A stretch of 24,748 nucleotides of DNA from Acanthamoeba sp. SK_2022b (lineage: Eukaryota > Discosea > Longamoebia > Acanthamoebidae), in contig JANDJZ010000124.1 of NCBI GenBank assembly GCA_027943245.1, forward strand, positions 1 to 24,748, given 5' to 3'. This document shows, piece after piece, positions 9,062 through 19,639 of this stretch. How positions within the stretch are numbered: the stretch's first letter is position 1; the number at the start of each line of letters is the position of its first letter. Position numbers and translations under genes: made by a program. The notes under the pieces are model-generated. The model saw only the letters and a list, made by a program, of their open reading frames with translations. It was not told the origin of the DNA and made no database searches.

Positions 9062-10544
9062 ATGCAAGTTGAAGCCAACGAAGAGGTCCAGCGATGGGCA
9101 GCAGCAACGGAGGTTAGCGACTTGCTCCCAAACTTGAGCGAAGCGGGCTACACCACGATGTCTGCGGTTCGGCTAATTGACAAGAACGACCTTGCAGCAC
9201 TAGGCATCACCAAGCCAGGTGACCTGAAGCGCCTTCTTTGGGCAGTCCAGCAAGCCACCGAGGCTGCCCCGGTACCAGGTACCGTTCCATCAGCCCTTGC
9301 TCACCAGCTAGCTCACCGCTCCTCCTGTACGTGTAGATATGCGCCTGGTGGAGGAGTTGTGTGAGATGAAGATTGGATTAGATAAGCTGCAGGAGGAAGT
9401 CGGGATTGTCAAGGAGTCGATCAGCGTTAAGGACCGTTCAGATCGTACGTTTGCTTTCATTATCCAGCATGCTCGGAACCAACTCAAGGGACGGTGGCAG
9501 GGAGCTTGCCCAAGGCCCATCAGCTTCCGATCGACGTTGCTGTAGGCCAGGAACCGGTGGTCATGGACAAGCTCCTTGGCGTCGGAGGATGCTCGGTCGT
9601 GTACAGCGCCACATATCAAGGTACCGTACTTGTATCTTGCTTCGTTCTTCGTCCCCTCACTTTGACGTCCATCCACGCCCACTGGGGCAGGCGCCCACGT
9701 GGTGGTGAAGCGGTTCAATTCAATGCACCAGCTGCATCACCTTCAACAGGAAGCCGCAGTCCACCATATCTTCAATCTTGCGCATGATTGAAGATATGGT
9801 GCCCCGCGTGCCCCGCCTAATCGCCCGCGACGATCGGGGACTTGTGCTTCTGTTGCAGCCTGTTGGGGTTCAGTTCGCCTCCAGGGTGTGTCACTTCACC
9901 CGGCGGGTTCGTCCACTCTTTACAGCAAATCAACTAGATCATGCATGCACAGACACATGTGCCTCTGATGCAGACGGGTGTGTGTGCAGACCGACCGGCT
10001 GGCAGTGGCCACAGTGGATGATTTCTGTCAGCTGGTGGACATTCTTCAGACTGTGCACAGCCAGTACGACTTGGTTCACCGCGACGTTCGACTTCCTAAC
10101 TTTTTCAGACACCAAGAGTCTGACATGGTATCACGTCACCCCACCTACAATGACCGCGCTCCTTCTCCTTACACGAGCTGCCAAACAACCCAACAGGTGT
10201 TTCTGAACGACTGGGGCTATGCAACGGTTGTGGGGGAACGCGTGCCCTTCTCGGGGGCGCTGCAACACGCTCCGCTTCGTGTGCTCAAATGCCAGATGCG
10301 TCGAAGCACCTACAAGCCACGGTTTAGCGACGACCTCGAGATGGTAGTCCGGACCGTCTTCCACAGTCTATCGATTACCACCTTCGAGGAGATCCGCCTG
10401 GAAGAGGACGAGAGCAAGATCATCAGCTTTTGGGAGCACCACCTGGCACCCCCAATCTGGTCTGACATGCTCGTCGCTGCTCAACACGAGGACTACGACG
10501 GCCTCAAGATGCGCATACGCAATCTCCTTGCCGGACGCGCCTAG
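9062..10544 (+). CDS. SAM-domain protein with atypical DWG-type kinase domain, one frame break
   Basis: Exons 9062-9278, 9337-9444, 9501-9620, 9691-9885, 9990-10127 and 10197-10544; every intron joins in phase. The first 70 residues form a SAM domain (VSDLLPNLSEAGYTTMSAVR, then LGITKPGDLKRLL). A short helix likely to coil follows (MRLVEELCEMKIGLDKLQEE). The kinase-like domain has a glycine loop LGVGGCSVVYSA, beta-3 Lys in VVVKRF, alpha-C Glu in QQEAAVHHIF, catalytic VHRDVRLPNFF, and LNDWGYA in place of DFG. DDLEMVVRTVFHS follows. It is not a classical Ser/Thr kinase; the HRD...DWG layout recalls atypical kinases found in protists and Crinkler-like proteins. The exon 9691-9885 needs a one-base frame change near 9777-9790, exactly at a 40-bp palindrome, so the gene is either mis-sequenced there or a recent pseudogene. 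Confidence 0.68.
9762..9801. repeat. 40-bp palindrome with one central mismatch inside a kinase exon
   Basis: CACCATATCTTCAATC (9762-9777) is the exact reverse complement of 9786-9801. The 8 bases between them are T-TGCGCA-T, themselves self-complementary except for the outer T-T pair. The whole 40 bp is thus a palindrome with a single mismatched pair. The kinase reading frame shifts by one base within it. Confidence 0.88.
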
Positions 10545-10589
10545 CTGCTAACGTGTTCTCTTTATCCTGCCATCAACAAAGGCTGCTAA

Positions 10590-10692
10590 TGCCGATGCTC
10601 GCCACTTCGCTGCAAACGTGGCGCAAGGGCCTCAGGACTGGCGTATACTCTCCATTCCCTCTTCGCACGCGCCCGCCTCGGCAGTTGTCTAC
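10590..10692 (+). pseudogene. degraded, internally deleted fragment of the reductase R1 3' end
   Basis: Bases 10619-10634 are identical to 8487-8502 (TGGCGCAAGGGCCTCA). Bases 10648-10661 are identical to 8679-8692 (CTCTCCATTCCCTC). The sequence between and around them stays alignable, as in translated WRKGLRTGVY against [10 protein letters not shown] in the intact gene. The about 175 bp that separate the two blocks in the parent are missing here. The fragment therefore looks like a partial duplicate with an internal deletion, about 1.9 kb downstream of the parent gene. It sits just after the SAM-kinase stop and touches the stop codon of the DUF5662-like gene on the other strand. It cannot be functional. 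Confidence 0.75.
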
Positions 10693-11414
10693 AAGCTCTT
10701 CTTCTGCTTCTCTGTTGAGCGTTCCTGCTCATGGTGGGCCTGCTTCAGTTCGTTGAACTGGGTGGTGGTGTCGTCGTCGTTGGCGGCCAGCACGACCTCC
10801 TCGGCCCGAGCCCAGTCGAACCCCCGCAGGTCTGCCTCGAAGCCGAGCAGGCTGAGGACACCGCCCAGCAGTGCCTTGTCCAGCGGGTGCAACTTGAGCG
10901 TCGGCCAGTTCGACTGCAGCCACGCCCACTGCCCTCGCCGTGGCCAGCTGCCCTGATAGGCCTGGTTGGCGGCGAACAGGTCCGCAACCATCTCCACCAG
11001 CGCCCCGCCCGTCATGCGCCCGACCTCGCCGTTGCTGGTTTGCCCCCGAAGGTCTAGCTCAGCACGAGTGGACAGAAGAGGAAGTGGCGGCGACAGGGAG
11101 TACGTGGTCTCAAAGTGCTCGGGGTGATGATCGTTGTGGGTGGTGTGGTGGGTCCATGCCTTGGCAAAGTCGAGGTCTTCGCCCCGCCTCTTGCCCGCGT
11201 TGACGCCGTAGAAGTGGCTGGCGTAGGCGAAGAACTCGGACGGGTGAAACTTGGAGAGGTCGTGCATAAGCATCCTCGCCCAGGAAAGCCGAAAGCTCGA
11301 GGGGAGGCGGGCGTTGATGTGGCAGCCTGCCACCACAATGACCAGCTTGTGGTAGAGGATGGTGCACGTCACACGCACCCAGCTCCACAGCAGCCACCCA
11401 ACACTCGGCATCAT
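10689..11414 (-). CDS. DUF5662-like protein
   Basis: Likely exons 11104-11414 and 10689-11034, with a 69-nt GT-AG intron (11035-11103) whose length is a multiple of three, so the frame is open with or without splicing. Spliced length is 218 aa. Recognisable family text is HDLSKFHPSEFFAYASHFYG, then AWTHHTTHNDHHPEHFE, and MTGGALVEMVADLFAANQAY after the intron. The cluster of His and Asp residues suggests metal binding like an HD-type hydrolase fold, but the biochemical role of the family is unknown to me. The family is common in bacteria and phages, so a eukaryotic copy with an intron may be an old transfer. ATG at 11414 is used; a second Met follows directly. A TATATA stretch lies just upstream of the start on the minus strand. 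Confidence 0.7.
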   Translation of the reverse strand: MMPSVGWLLWSWVRVTCTILYHKLVIVVAGCHINARLPSSFRLSWARMLMHDLSKFHPSEFFAYASHFYGVNAGKRRGEDLDFAKAWTHHTTHNDHHPEHFETTYSLSPPLPLLSTRAELDLRGQTSNGEVGRMTGGALVEMVADLFAANQAYQGSWPRRGQWAWLQSNWPTLKLHPLDKALLGGVLSLLGFEADLRGFDWARAEEVVLAANDDDTTTQFNELKQAHHEQERSTEKQKKSL

Positions 11415-11595
11415 TTTTGTATATATTTATTTGACGTGTACTAGCCAAGTATTGAAACACGAAGGAGGTAAAGACCCGACTGGTCCGCCAAGAACACTCA
11501 CAAGGGAAAGGGGGTCGGTTCTCATCATCATGTGAAAGAAAGATGCCTTCCGGCCAACTTGGTCTCCATTTGATTTGTACGAGATCAATCAGCGT

Positions 11596-12059
11596 TTACA
11601 CATCCTCCACGACCTGGGTGACGGTACCCTTGAAGTCCTTGCAGGGCACATAAGAGACGAGCGTGTACATCTTCTCGCTGGCCTCCTCGTCCTCGTTCCT
11701 CTTGCGGGAGAGGCGCACGCGGACGCGGTAGGGCACGTTCCTGATACCCTGCGACCACACGAACTGGTTGAGCTTGACGTCGAGGCGGACATCGGAGGTG
11801 CCCATGGCCTTGCGGGCGAAGGCCTTGATCTCCTTCATGGCACGGGGAGCGCGCTTCTTGAACTGACTACATTCGCACACGCATAGGAGGAATTAGGCTC
11901 CATCGGAAATCGGCAAGGATCAAATTATCGATAATTTGGCGGGCAATCAAAGACTAGGAGGGCAGCGTACAGGCCATGCGTGCGCTTGTGCAGGTTGATG
12001 GTGTACTCCCGGGCGAGGACGGTGTTCTTGTTCACACCCTTCTTCTCTTTCTTAGGCAT
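11596..12059 (-). CDS. RPL31: 60S ribosomal protein L31 (eL31)
   Basis: Structural protein of the large ribosomal subunit, located near the peptide exit tunnel. Two exons, 11971-12059 and 11596-11866, join in phase 2 across a 104-nt intron to give 119 aa, the normal length. The text [20 protein letters not shown], then [10 protein letters not shown] joined to [17 protein letters not shown], then [17 protein letters not shown] and [12 protein letters not shown], is diagnostic. The gene is divergent from the NOMO homologue with 268 nt between start codons, so the two may share a promoter region. Confidence 0.97.
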
Positions 12060-12327
12060 GGCGACGGAGGGACGGGAAGGACGGCACAGAGGAGAGGCGA
12101 TCCAGAAGAGAGGAAAAGCGAAAAAAGGCCGCTTCCGTCTTTTCCTGCCCTCTAAAATCCACCTTTCCTTTTCCCGGCTATTGCCGGACAGATGAAATTC
12201 CCTGCATTCTTTCAAAAATCGAATTTAACATTCCGAGGAGCTGCGAGTGCAAGATCAGAGCGTGGCGTGTTGTGCCGCATCTCGTCTCCGTTTTCCCCAA
12301 GGAGGTTCGAATCTCTACACACACAAC
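12060..12327. promoter_or_regulatory. divergent promoter region between RPL31 and the NOMO homologue
   Basis: 268 nt between two head-to-head start codons (minus 12059, plus 12328). It contains A/T-rich stretches on both sides, but I cannot point to a known element. Confidence 0.4.
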
Positions 12328-15300
12328 ATGGAACGGCCACTACGAATCAACCGATTCGCAGTTCCTCTACTGGCAACTGCCGTTTTCTTCCTCTTTCTGG
12401 CTTTCTCGTCTGCCTCTTCCGATGATTCGATCGCCGGCTGTGGCGGCTTTGTGCGCCTCTCCAAGGAATTGCAAAGGTGCCCTTTCTCCCATGCTATGCG
12501 CCACTGCCTCGCTTGTCAAGCCCCTCGAATCACCATCCAATTCTGGTTTCATTTTCATAATTTTCGTCACATTAAATCGGTCGATTATCCTGTGCAGTAA
12601 GGGCAGCAAGTCCAAGCTTCCCTACGAATCGGTTCACGTTGAACTGGTGAGTGTCGATGGCGAACTGGTCAAAGAGCGAGCCGAGTGCGCGCCCAATGGC
12701 TACTACTTCCTTCCAATCTACGACAAGGGTTCCTTCAACATGCGAGTCCACGGCCCCAAGGGCTGGAATTTTGGTAATTCGGCACTACCTTTCACTTCAA
12801 ATCTCTCCATTTTCTCCACTCATATCGCCCAATGTGCCCCCCTTCCAGAACCCAGCTCTGTTTTGATCGATGAAGGCCGCTGCGATCCGTCCCGCGATTA
12901 CAACTTTGTCGTCACGGGTTTCGTTCTTTCGGGCACCGTACGCTACCCCCCCCCCCACCACTGCCAACCAACTCGGCCAGGCCTGGCTTGGCTGTGCTGA
13001 CCCTCCCCCCCCCCTCCTCCGGCGATGTCGCGCCGCAGGTTCGCAGCCTGGGCCAGTCCAGCGAGGAGGGCCAGCAGGGACCCGCCGGCGTGACCATCAC
13101 GCTCAAGAACAAGGCCAACGCCAAGGTCGCCGACCAGACCGCCACGACCGGCCAGGACGGCGCCTTCCGCTTCGACAACGTGTTCCCCGGCACCTACGAG
13201 GTCGTGGCGTCGCATCCCTCGTGGACCTTTGTCAAGGTACACCAGGCCGCCCGCCATGTCGCCTCTCCACAGCAACCGGCGTTCTCGTCTCGTCTGCGCG
13301 TTTGGAATTGTTGTCGACTCTCTACGCGTGCAGGATCGCACCGAAGTGAGCTTCGAGTGGGACAACGTGGAGGTGAAGGACGAGCTGCTCGTCGGCGGCT
13401 TCGAGGTCTCGGGCACCGTCCAGTCCGTGGAGGAGAACGCGGCCGTGCCCGGCGTCGATTTCATTCTCTACTCGGCGGCCGACCTCAAGGGCCTGCCCGT
13501 GAGCTGCTCGACCGACGGCGTCTCAGGTCAGTGTCCCGCTCCCCCCTTGCCTCTCGCCGCTGTGCTCTTTGCTGACGGCCAATCGCTGCGCGCGCTCTCC
13601 GACAGGCGCGCCCGAGGAGAAGGGCATGAAGGCCGTGTGCGGTGCGCGCTCCGACGCCGCCGGCAAGTTCGTGATCAAGGGCGTCCCGTGCGGCAAGTAC
13701 ACGCTCGTGCCCCACTACCGCTCCTCCAACACCAACTACGATCTGCTCCCCTCGCGCGTCGAGGTCGCCGTCTCGCATGGTACATATCGCCCGCGCACCA
13801 ATCATGTCGACGCTGCATTTCCATTGGTGCACGCCTTCCATTTAGTGCTCGGCCTCACCTCTCCCCCAAACCACCCATTCTTTCCGCATGGCCGCCAGCC
13901 AACACCGAGGTGAGCGAGCCGTTCCGCGTGGCGGGTTTCTCCGTGGAGGGCCGCGTGGTCGACGTCGACGGCGAGGGCATCTCGGGTGCCACCGTGCTGT
14001 TTGACGGCGTCGAAAAGGCCACGACCGACGCCAACGGGTTCGTGCGCCCAAACTGTCGACAAATTTCGCTTGTCACACCCGCCACGCGTTGCTCACTCGC
14101 GTCGTCCACTGTTTGACGCACGAAACAATCAAACAGACACTACCGCGTCGAGAAGGTGCGCGTGGGCAGCTACGCCGTGGAGGTGGTCAAGGACCACGTC
14201 TTCTTCGACTCCCTCAAGGGGGTTCAGCTCTCGCCGTCCAAGGCCCAGGTCCCGCAGATCAAGGCCGCCTCCTACCACCTCTGTGGCCGCGTGAGCCTCT
14301 CGTCCGGCCGCGCCGAGGAGAAGCAGAAGCCGGGCCACCGCGACGTGCTCCTGACCGACGCCGTCTCCGGCCGCGAGGTACTCCTCGGCCTCGCCTCGCT
14401 CGCGCCTTCGACTTTGCGCATTCCTGACATACCGCATTGCCCCCCCCCCCAAACCGACCACCAATCGCGTCGATGCAGGAGCGTCGCTCGACCGACCCCA
14501 CTGGCGCGTTCTGCTTCGAGGTGGCGCCCGGCCGGTACCGCGTCAGCCCCGTGATCTCGGCCGCCGAGGAGCGCGCCGGTCTCCTGTTCGTGCCCGCCAA
14601 GCGCGAGGTCACCCTCAACAAGAGCCCCGTCCTCGACGTCAACTTTGGCCAGGCGCTGGTACACGTCTTGCCTCTCCTCCTCCCCCCCCCCGCACGCGAC
14701 CACTCGTGGCCCCACATTCCTTTCATCGACTCACGCGCGCATTCCACAACGCGTGTTCCGGCGATTCGCGCAGGTGACGGTCCAGGGCGTGGTCCGATGC
14801 CTGGAGGCCCCGTGCGACCCGTCCATCTCCATCACCCTCACCGGAGTCGACATCGAGTCCCGCGTCACCGCCAGCCTGAGCCCCAGCGAGAAGCAGGAGG
14901 CCACCTACGCCATCCGCGACGTCCTGCCCGGCCAGTACAGCTCCCCCTCCCCCCTCTCCCCCGCTTGCCTGCGCGTGCTTGCGATGCGAGAGCTAAGCGC
15001 GCGTGCGCCGCAGATACGAAGTGCAGATCAAGCACGAGTCGTGGTGCTGGAAGCAGAGCACCCACAAGCTCGACGTCAAGGCCGAGGCCGAGACCGGCAA
15101 GTCCCACATCCAGGCTCCCGAGTTTGTCCACGAGGGGTACACGCCTCCCATACTTGTTGCAATGCAACGGGGAGGGGAGAGGGCGTCGTCGCAGCCAATC
15201 GCTGACGCGCTTCGTGTTGGTGGGCGGCACGCAGGTATCAGCTGAGCTCGGTGGTGTCGCACGACGTGAAGCTCGTCGCTTCGCTGGACTCGGCGCCCGC

Positions 15301-15370
15301 GCAGCGTCAGACCTTCGAGCTGACCAAGGGCACCAACCGCTTCTGCCTCAAGTGCGTCCACCCAGCACAC

Positions 15371-15430
<60 letters not shown>

Positions 15431-16420
15431 ACACCACAACATATGGGGCTCACCGTTGGTGGTCGTTGGGTCGTGCAGCAAGCCCGGCATCTACACGCTC
15501 GCCCCGGTCTCGTGCTACAAGTTCGAGAGGGACACCTACAAGTACGACACGGCCAACCCGCGTCTGCTCGACCTGCAGGCCACCCACTACCTGCTCAACG
15601 CCTCCGTGCTGGCCGCCCAGCCCGCCGCCAACATCACCCTCCACGTCGCGTACGACCACTCCCCCCCTCCCCCCTTCTCCTCTTGTCGCCTCCTCCTGCG
15701 ATCGACAGATGCTGACAGTTGGCGCTGCAGTGTCGACCACTCGCAGAAGGTGGGCGGCCGCAAGGACGCCGCGCACGAGGAGTACCACGCCAGCACGACC
15801 GGCGAGGCGAAGAAGCAGGGCGACCAGTACAAGTACGACTACGCCATCTGGGTCGCGCCCGGCGACAAGCTCGTCCTGACCCCCAAGGCCCCCGCCGGCT
15901 CCGACCTCCTGTTCTACCCCGCCTCCACCACCTTCACCCTGTACGCCCTCTACACGCTTTTTTTTCTTATTATTTATTATATTTAAATCATTATTTATTA
16001 ATTTATTTATTCACATTATTTATTATTTGTTGTTGCGTGTAGGAGCAAGCCAGAGTGCCCTTCGCCCCTGGCGCCGCTCCAGGGTCGCCCCGGGTCGTAC
16101 GTCAAGGGCCGCGTAGAGCCCGCGCTCGCGAACGTCCGCATCAGCGTGTACGCCACGAACGAGGAGGATGGCGAGAGGCGCCTCGTGGCCGAGTCCACCA
16201 CCGCCCCCAGCGGCAACTACTCGATCGGACCCCTGCCCGACAACACGCCCTATGAAATCGTATGCGTCCCTCTTCATTTCCAATTTTTAATTTAATCGCT
16301 TATTCAAATTATAATTATTATTTCTATTTTATTTTATATCTCACGACGCGCTACAACCGACAGGAAGCCGTGCACGAGGGCTACTACTTCAAGCAGACCG
16401 AGACCGGCGTGTTCCGTACG

Positions 16421-16468
<48 letters not shown>

Positions 16469-18319
16469 GGGGAGGCTGACCTGCCGCTGTTGCGCGCGTG
16501 GCTGCAGAGACCCAGAAGCTGGGCACCGTCGCCGTGACGGTCAAGGACGAGGCCGGCAAGCCGCTGCAGGGCGTGGTCATCTCGCTCTCCGGCGAGGGCT
16601 ACCGCAGCAACAACCCGACCAACCAGCAGGGCGTCTTCACCGTCTCCGCCCTCCACCCGGGCAGCTACTACGTGCGCCCGCTCCTCAAGGAATACGTCTT
16701 CCAGCCCTCCGCCACGGTACCGCTCCCCCTCCCCCTCGACCACGCGCGCGTGTTTCCCATCGGGGCTTGGCTGCGGCAGTGGCTCACCCGAGCGTGGCGT
16801 TGGGGGGGGGGGGGAGCGCAGAGCGTGGAGGTGAAGGAGGGCCAGGACGAGCGGGTGACCGTCAGCGCCAAGCGCGTGGCCTACTCGTGCTTCGGTAAGG
16901 TCCGGTCGCTCAGCGGCGAGGCCGAGAAGTTCGTCCCCGTCGAGGCCGTCTCCGCCACTGGCGAGGTCGAAGAGGTGCGCCCTCCCTCTTTTTTCCCCTT
17001 TTCTTATTTTTTTTAAATCATAATAAATAAATCAGAAAAAGGAGAATAAATTTTTTGATATAATTTATTTATTTTATTATTGAACAAATGTCGCGCGCAG
17101 ACCCAGACCGATGCGGAGGGCAACTTCCGCCTGCGCGGTCTCCAGCCGGGCAAGGAGTACCGCATCCGCGTCAAGTCCACCGACCAGCGCATCGAGCGCG
17201 CGTCGCCCGCCAACGGCTACCTCGTCAAGCTGGCCGCCGTACGCGCTCCTCTGTGCCCCCACCTGTGTCGACACAGTGACTCACTCCAGACGCCAACGAA
17301 TCGTGTGCGCGTGCGCGTGCGCTCGAGCAGAACGAGGGCCTCAAGGACGTGCAGAACCAGGACTTCCTGGTGTTCCGTCGTCTGCCCAAGACCGACCTGA
17401 CCGGCGAGGTGAACGCCGAGTCGCACGTCCTCTCCACTCTCAAGGTCGGCTCTCCCTTTCTCTCTCTCTCTCGCTCGCTCGCATGCAACCGTTCGAGTCA
17501 ACGTGCCACGTCAGCATGATCATCCTAATCAACGACAAACGCGCGCGCGCACACACACACACGCACGTGTAGGTGGAGGTGTTCGAGGATGGCAAGTCGG
17601 AGGTGGTGAAGAGCGTGAGCCTCGGCCCGTCGACGTTCTTCAACGTCGGGCCTCTGGATCGCGACGCCAAGTACCGCGTTCGCGTGTCGTCCAGCCTGTC
17701 GTCCCGCGCCTACTCGCACGCGCCCCAGGAGGTACCTCCCCTCCCCAACGCCGCATGAGCCAACAAAGGAGATCGGGTGAGGCGCCATCGTGTATCTCAC
17801 CTTGGCGGCGGCGGCGCACACGCAAGGTGTCCGTGGAACTGGACTCGCCGAGGCACCTGCGGTTCAACTTCACCGCGACCGTGCACGATCCCCTGCGCCA
17901 CGATCTCACGAGCACGCCCATCTTCTCCTTCATCTTGGCCGTCGTTCTCGTCGCCCTCGTCTACTACCACAAGCTCGTACGTATTAATCTATTTATTTTA
18001 TTTTATTTTATTTTATTTTATTTTATTTTATTTTATTTTATTTTATTTTATTTTATTTGTTGTATTGTTGTTATCCTTGTCTTTCCACCAGAGGCTCACG
18101 ACAACTTGGGGTTGTGGCGGGCAGGCCTTGGAGGTGGGCAAGGCTGCGCTGTCGGGCGACATCAACGCGGTGAGGGGTCTGTTGCGGCCCAAGGCCGACG
18201 AGGAGGAGGACAGCGCGACCTCGTTCCTGTCCCCGCACCACCTTCATCCTGCCAAGGTCGGCCGAGCCGGTTCACGAAAGAACGCGGCCCGCCCAGGCAA
18301 CCGCCCCTCTCGCTCCTAA
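12328..18319 (+). CDS. NOMO: nodal modulator (NOMO) homologue, ER translocon-associated
   Basis: Type I ER membrane protein. In animals NOMO pairs with nicalin and TMEM147 in the BOS complex of the multipass translocon. Twenty-three exons can be joined in phase (first 12328-12476, 12598-12773, 12849-12937, 13039-13236; last 17573-17731, 17827-17976, 18092-18319), giving about 1246 aa against roughly 1220 in human NOMO. A signal peptide (VPLLATAVFFLFLAFSSAS) is followed by CGGFV and ECAPNGYYFLPIYDKGSF, a NOMO hallmark. A series of carboxypeptidase-regulatory-like beta-sandwich repeats follows, with text such as ATTGQDGAFRFDNVFPGTYE and TDANGHYRVEKVRVGSYAVE. A single membrane helix near the end (IFSFILAVVLVALVYYHKL) precedes a cytosolic tail of about 75 residues. 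The last exon could start at 18092 or 18127; both keep frame. Many introns carry C-runs, (CA)n or AT-rich tracts. Confidence 0.93.
15372..15429. repeat. (CA)n microsatellite in a NOMO intron
   Basis: About 29 uninterrupted CA units inside the intron 15352-15478. Confidence 0.95.
15957..16030. repeat. AT-rich low-complexity tract in a NOMO intron
   Basis: T-run followed by TTATT/TTAAT-type repeats inside the intron 15941-16042, in sharp contrast to the GC-rich exons on both sides. Similar tracts occur in the introns at 16260-16363 and 16975-17100. Confidence 0.8.
16422..16466. repeat. (CA)n microsatellite in a NOMO intron
   Basis: About 22 CA units inside the intron 16416-16507. Confidence 0.95.
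17992..18057. repeat. (TTTTA)n pentanucleotide repeat in the last NOMO intron
   Basis: About 12 tandem pentamers in the sense strand, starting shortly after the GTACGT donor at 17977 and occupying most of the intron up to the acceptor at about 18091. Confidence 0.92.
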
Positions 18320-18619
18320 GCTCCCCCTCCTCTCTCTTGCTGCCTCGTTTCCACAAGTCGACTTTCATCTTACACTACCCTCGCCTTCCTGTCAACTCTC
18401 GATTTCGTTCTATTCACATCCTTTGGCTCACGCAACAAAGATGTAATCAACACAAGACACACTGCACACAAGATCTTTGTCCAAAAGTTGTTTATTCTTC
18501 TTCTCTCTTGGTCGAAAATGAAAGAAGAAGATAAAGCAAAGAGGTAGGGGTAGAGGTCGCGTGTAGGGGCATGCATCGATGCTCGAGCTTGAAGAAAGAG
18601 ATGGAGAGAAGGATTCGAT
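18320..18619. other. convergent 3' region between NOMO and arginase
   Basis: 300 nt between two stop codons facing each other. On the minus strand an AATAAA hexamer (18491-18496 in plus coordinates) lies about 125 nt after the arginase stop and may be its polyadenylation signal. I see no gene here. Confidence 0.45.
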
Positions 18620-19639
18620 TCAAGCGTCGAGGCTTCGTCGGAGCACCTGAGGGCGCGAAGTGAGAGCGGTCTGGACGAGCGAGAGACCAGCCTGGACGGT
18701 CTGCAGGGCACCAGCCTCATCCGAGAGGGCAGGGTTGACCTCGACGAGGTCCATGGACACCAGACGGCCAGTCTTGCCGCAGGCCTCGCAGATGGCACGG
18801 CCCTCGTCGACCGTAAGGCCGCCCTCGACGGCCGTACCGGTGGCAGGGCACGCGCCAGGGTCGAGACCATCAATGTCGAAGCTGAGGTGCAGGCGATCCT
18901 TGCTGCTGTCGTTACCGAGGTTGAGATACTCGACGATCTCCTCCATGACCTTGTTGATTCCCTTTGAGCGAACGTCGGGCATGCGGTAGCTCTTGATGTT
19001 GAACCGGCGGAGGATCTCTTCCTCATCCTCATCAACGTCACGAAGGCCGATGTAGACAAGCTTTCGTGGGTTGAGTCGTCGATTGCGCGTGGTGGAGGAA
19101 GGATCCATCCACTCAAAGCCGGGGATGGTCCACGAATCGACGAGAGATTCCTCGCGCATGAGGAAAGAGACAGGCATGCCGTGAATGTTGCCCGAGACGC
19201 TGCCCGCTGGGGTGTTAATGTCCGCGTGAGCATCAACCCAAACTACGCAAAGGTCGCCGTCGTTCTGTCGGGGAGAGGCGTAGGTGTCGAGAAGGCCCGA
19301 GATCGTGCCAATCGCGATGCTGTGGTCGCCGCCGATCGAGAGGAGGAAGTTGTCGGTCTTACCGCCGTTCAGCTCCTTAACGACGAGATCAGCAGCCTTG
19401 CGGTTGACGTCGCCCACCCAGCGCGAGTTCTTGGCCTTGACCTCATCGACAGTCTGCTCGTGAGCGTTTTCGCCGGCATCGATGTTGCCCAAATCCTTGA
19501 CAGAGTAGCCGAGATCCTTGGCAATGCGTTCCAATCCTGCATCTCGCAGAGCAGCCGGGGCGAGATCTACGCCACCCTTGGGCTGGCCACCTCGGAAGGG
19601 GATGCCGAGAATTGTGACTTGCGGGGTTGCGGTGTTCAT
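18620..19639 (-). CDS. arginase
   Basis: Hydrolyses L-arginine to ornithine and urea with a dinuclear manganese centre. A single open frame of 339 aa without introns, which stands out among intron-rich neighbours. All metal ligands of the ureohydrolase family are visible: His106 in GGDHS, Asp136/His138/Asp140 in DAHADIN, His153 in GNIHGMP, Asp255/Asp257 in SFDIDGLDP, and Glu300 in MDLVEVNP. SVSGNIHGMP and PATGTAVEGGL belong to the substrate site. The start at 19639 places TILGIPFRGGQPKGGVDLAP at the N-terminus, as expected, with no obvious mitochondrial presequence, so the enzyme is probably cytosolic. It is convergent with NOMO and divergent from the KANSL1-like gene. The lack of introns could reflect retroposition or transfer, but codon use looks like that of the neighbours. 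Confidence 0.96.
   Translation of the reverse strand: MNTATPQVTILGIPFRGGQPKGGVDLAPAALRDAGLERIAKDLGYSVKDLGNIDAGENAHEQTVDEVKAKNSRWVGDVNRKAADLVVKELNGGKTDNFLLSIGGDHSIAIGTISGLLDTYASPRQNDGDLCVVWVDAHADINTPAGSVSGNIHGMPVSFLMREESLVDSWTIPGFEWMDPSSTTRNRRLNPRKLVYIGLRDVDEDEEEILRRFNIKSYRMPDVRSKGINKVMEEIVEYLNLGNDSSKDRLHLSFDIDGLDPGACPATGTAVEGGLTVDEGRAICEACGKTGRLVSMDLVEVNPALSDEAGALQTVQAGLSLVQTALTSRPQVLRRSLDA

Noticed and set aside
9494..9545. A possible read-through of the intron before the SAM-kinase glycine loop.
   Set aside because: The donor at 9445 and acceptor at 9500 match in phase and give a continuous kinase start, so retention is not needed.
15372..16466. The CA arrays as a possible CRISPR or satellite array.
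   Set aside because: They are simple dinucleotide runs without spacers, inside introns with intact splice sites.
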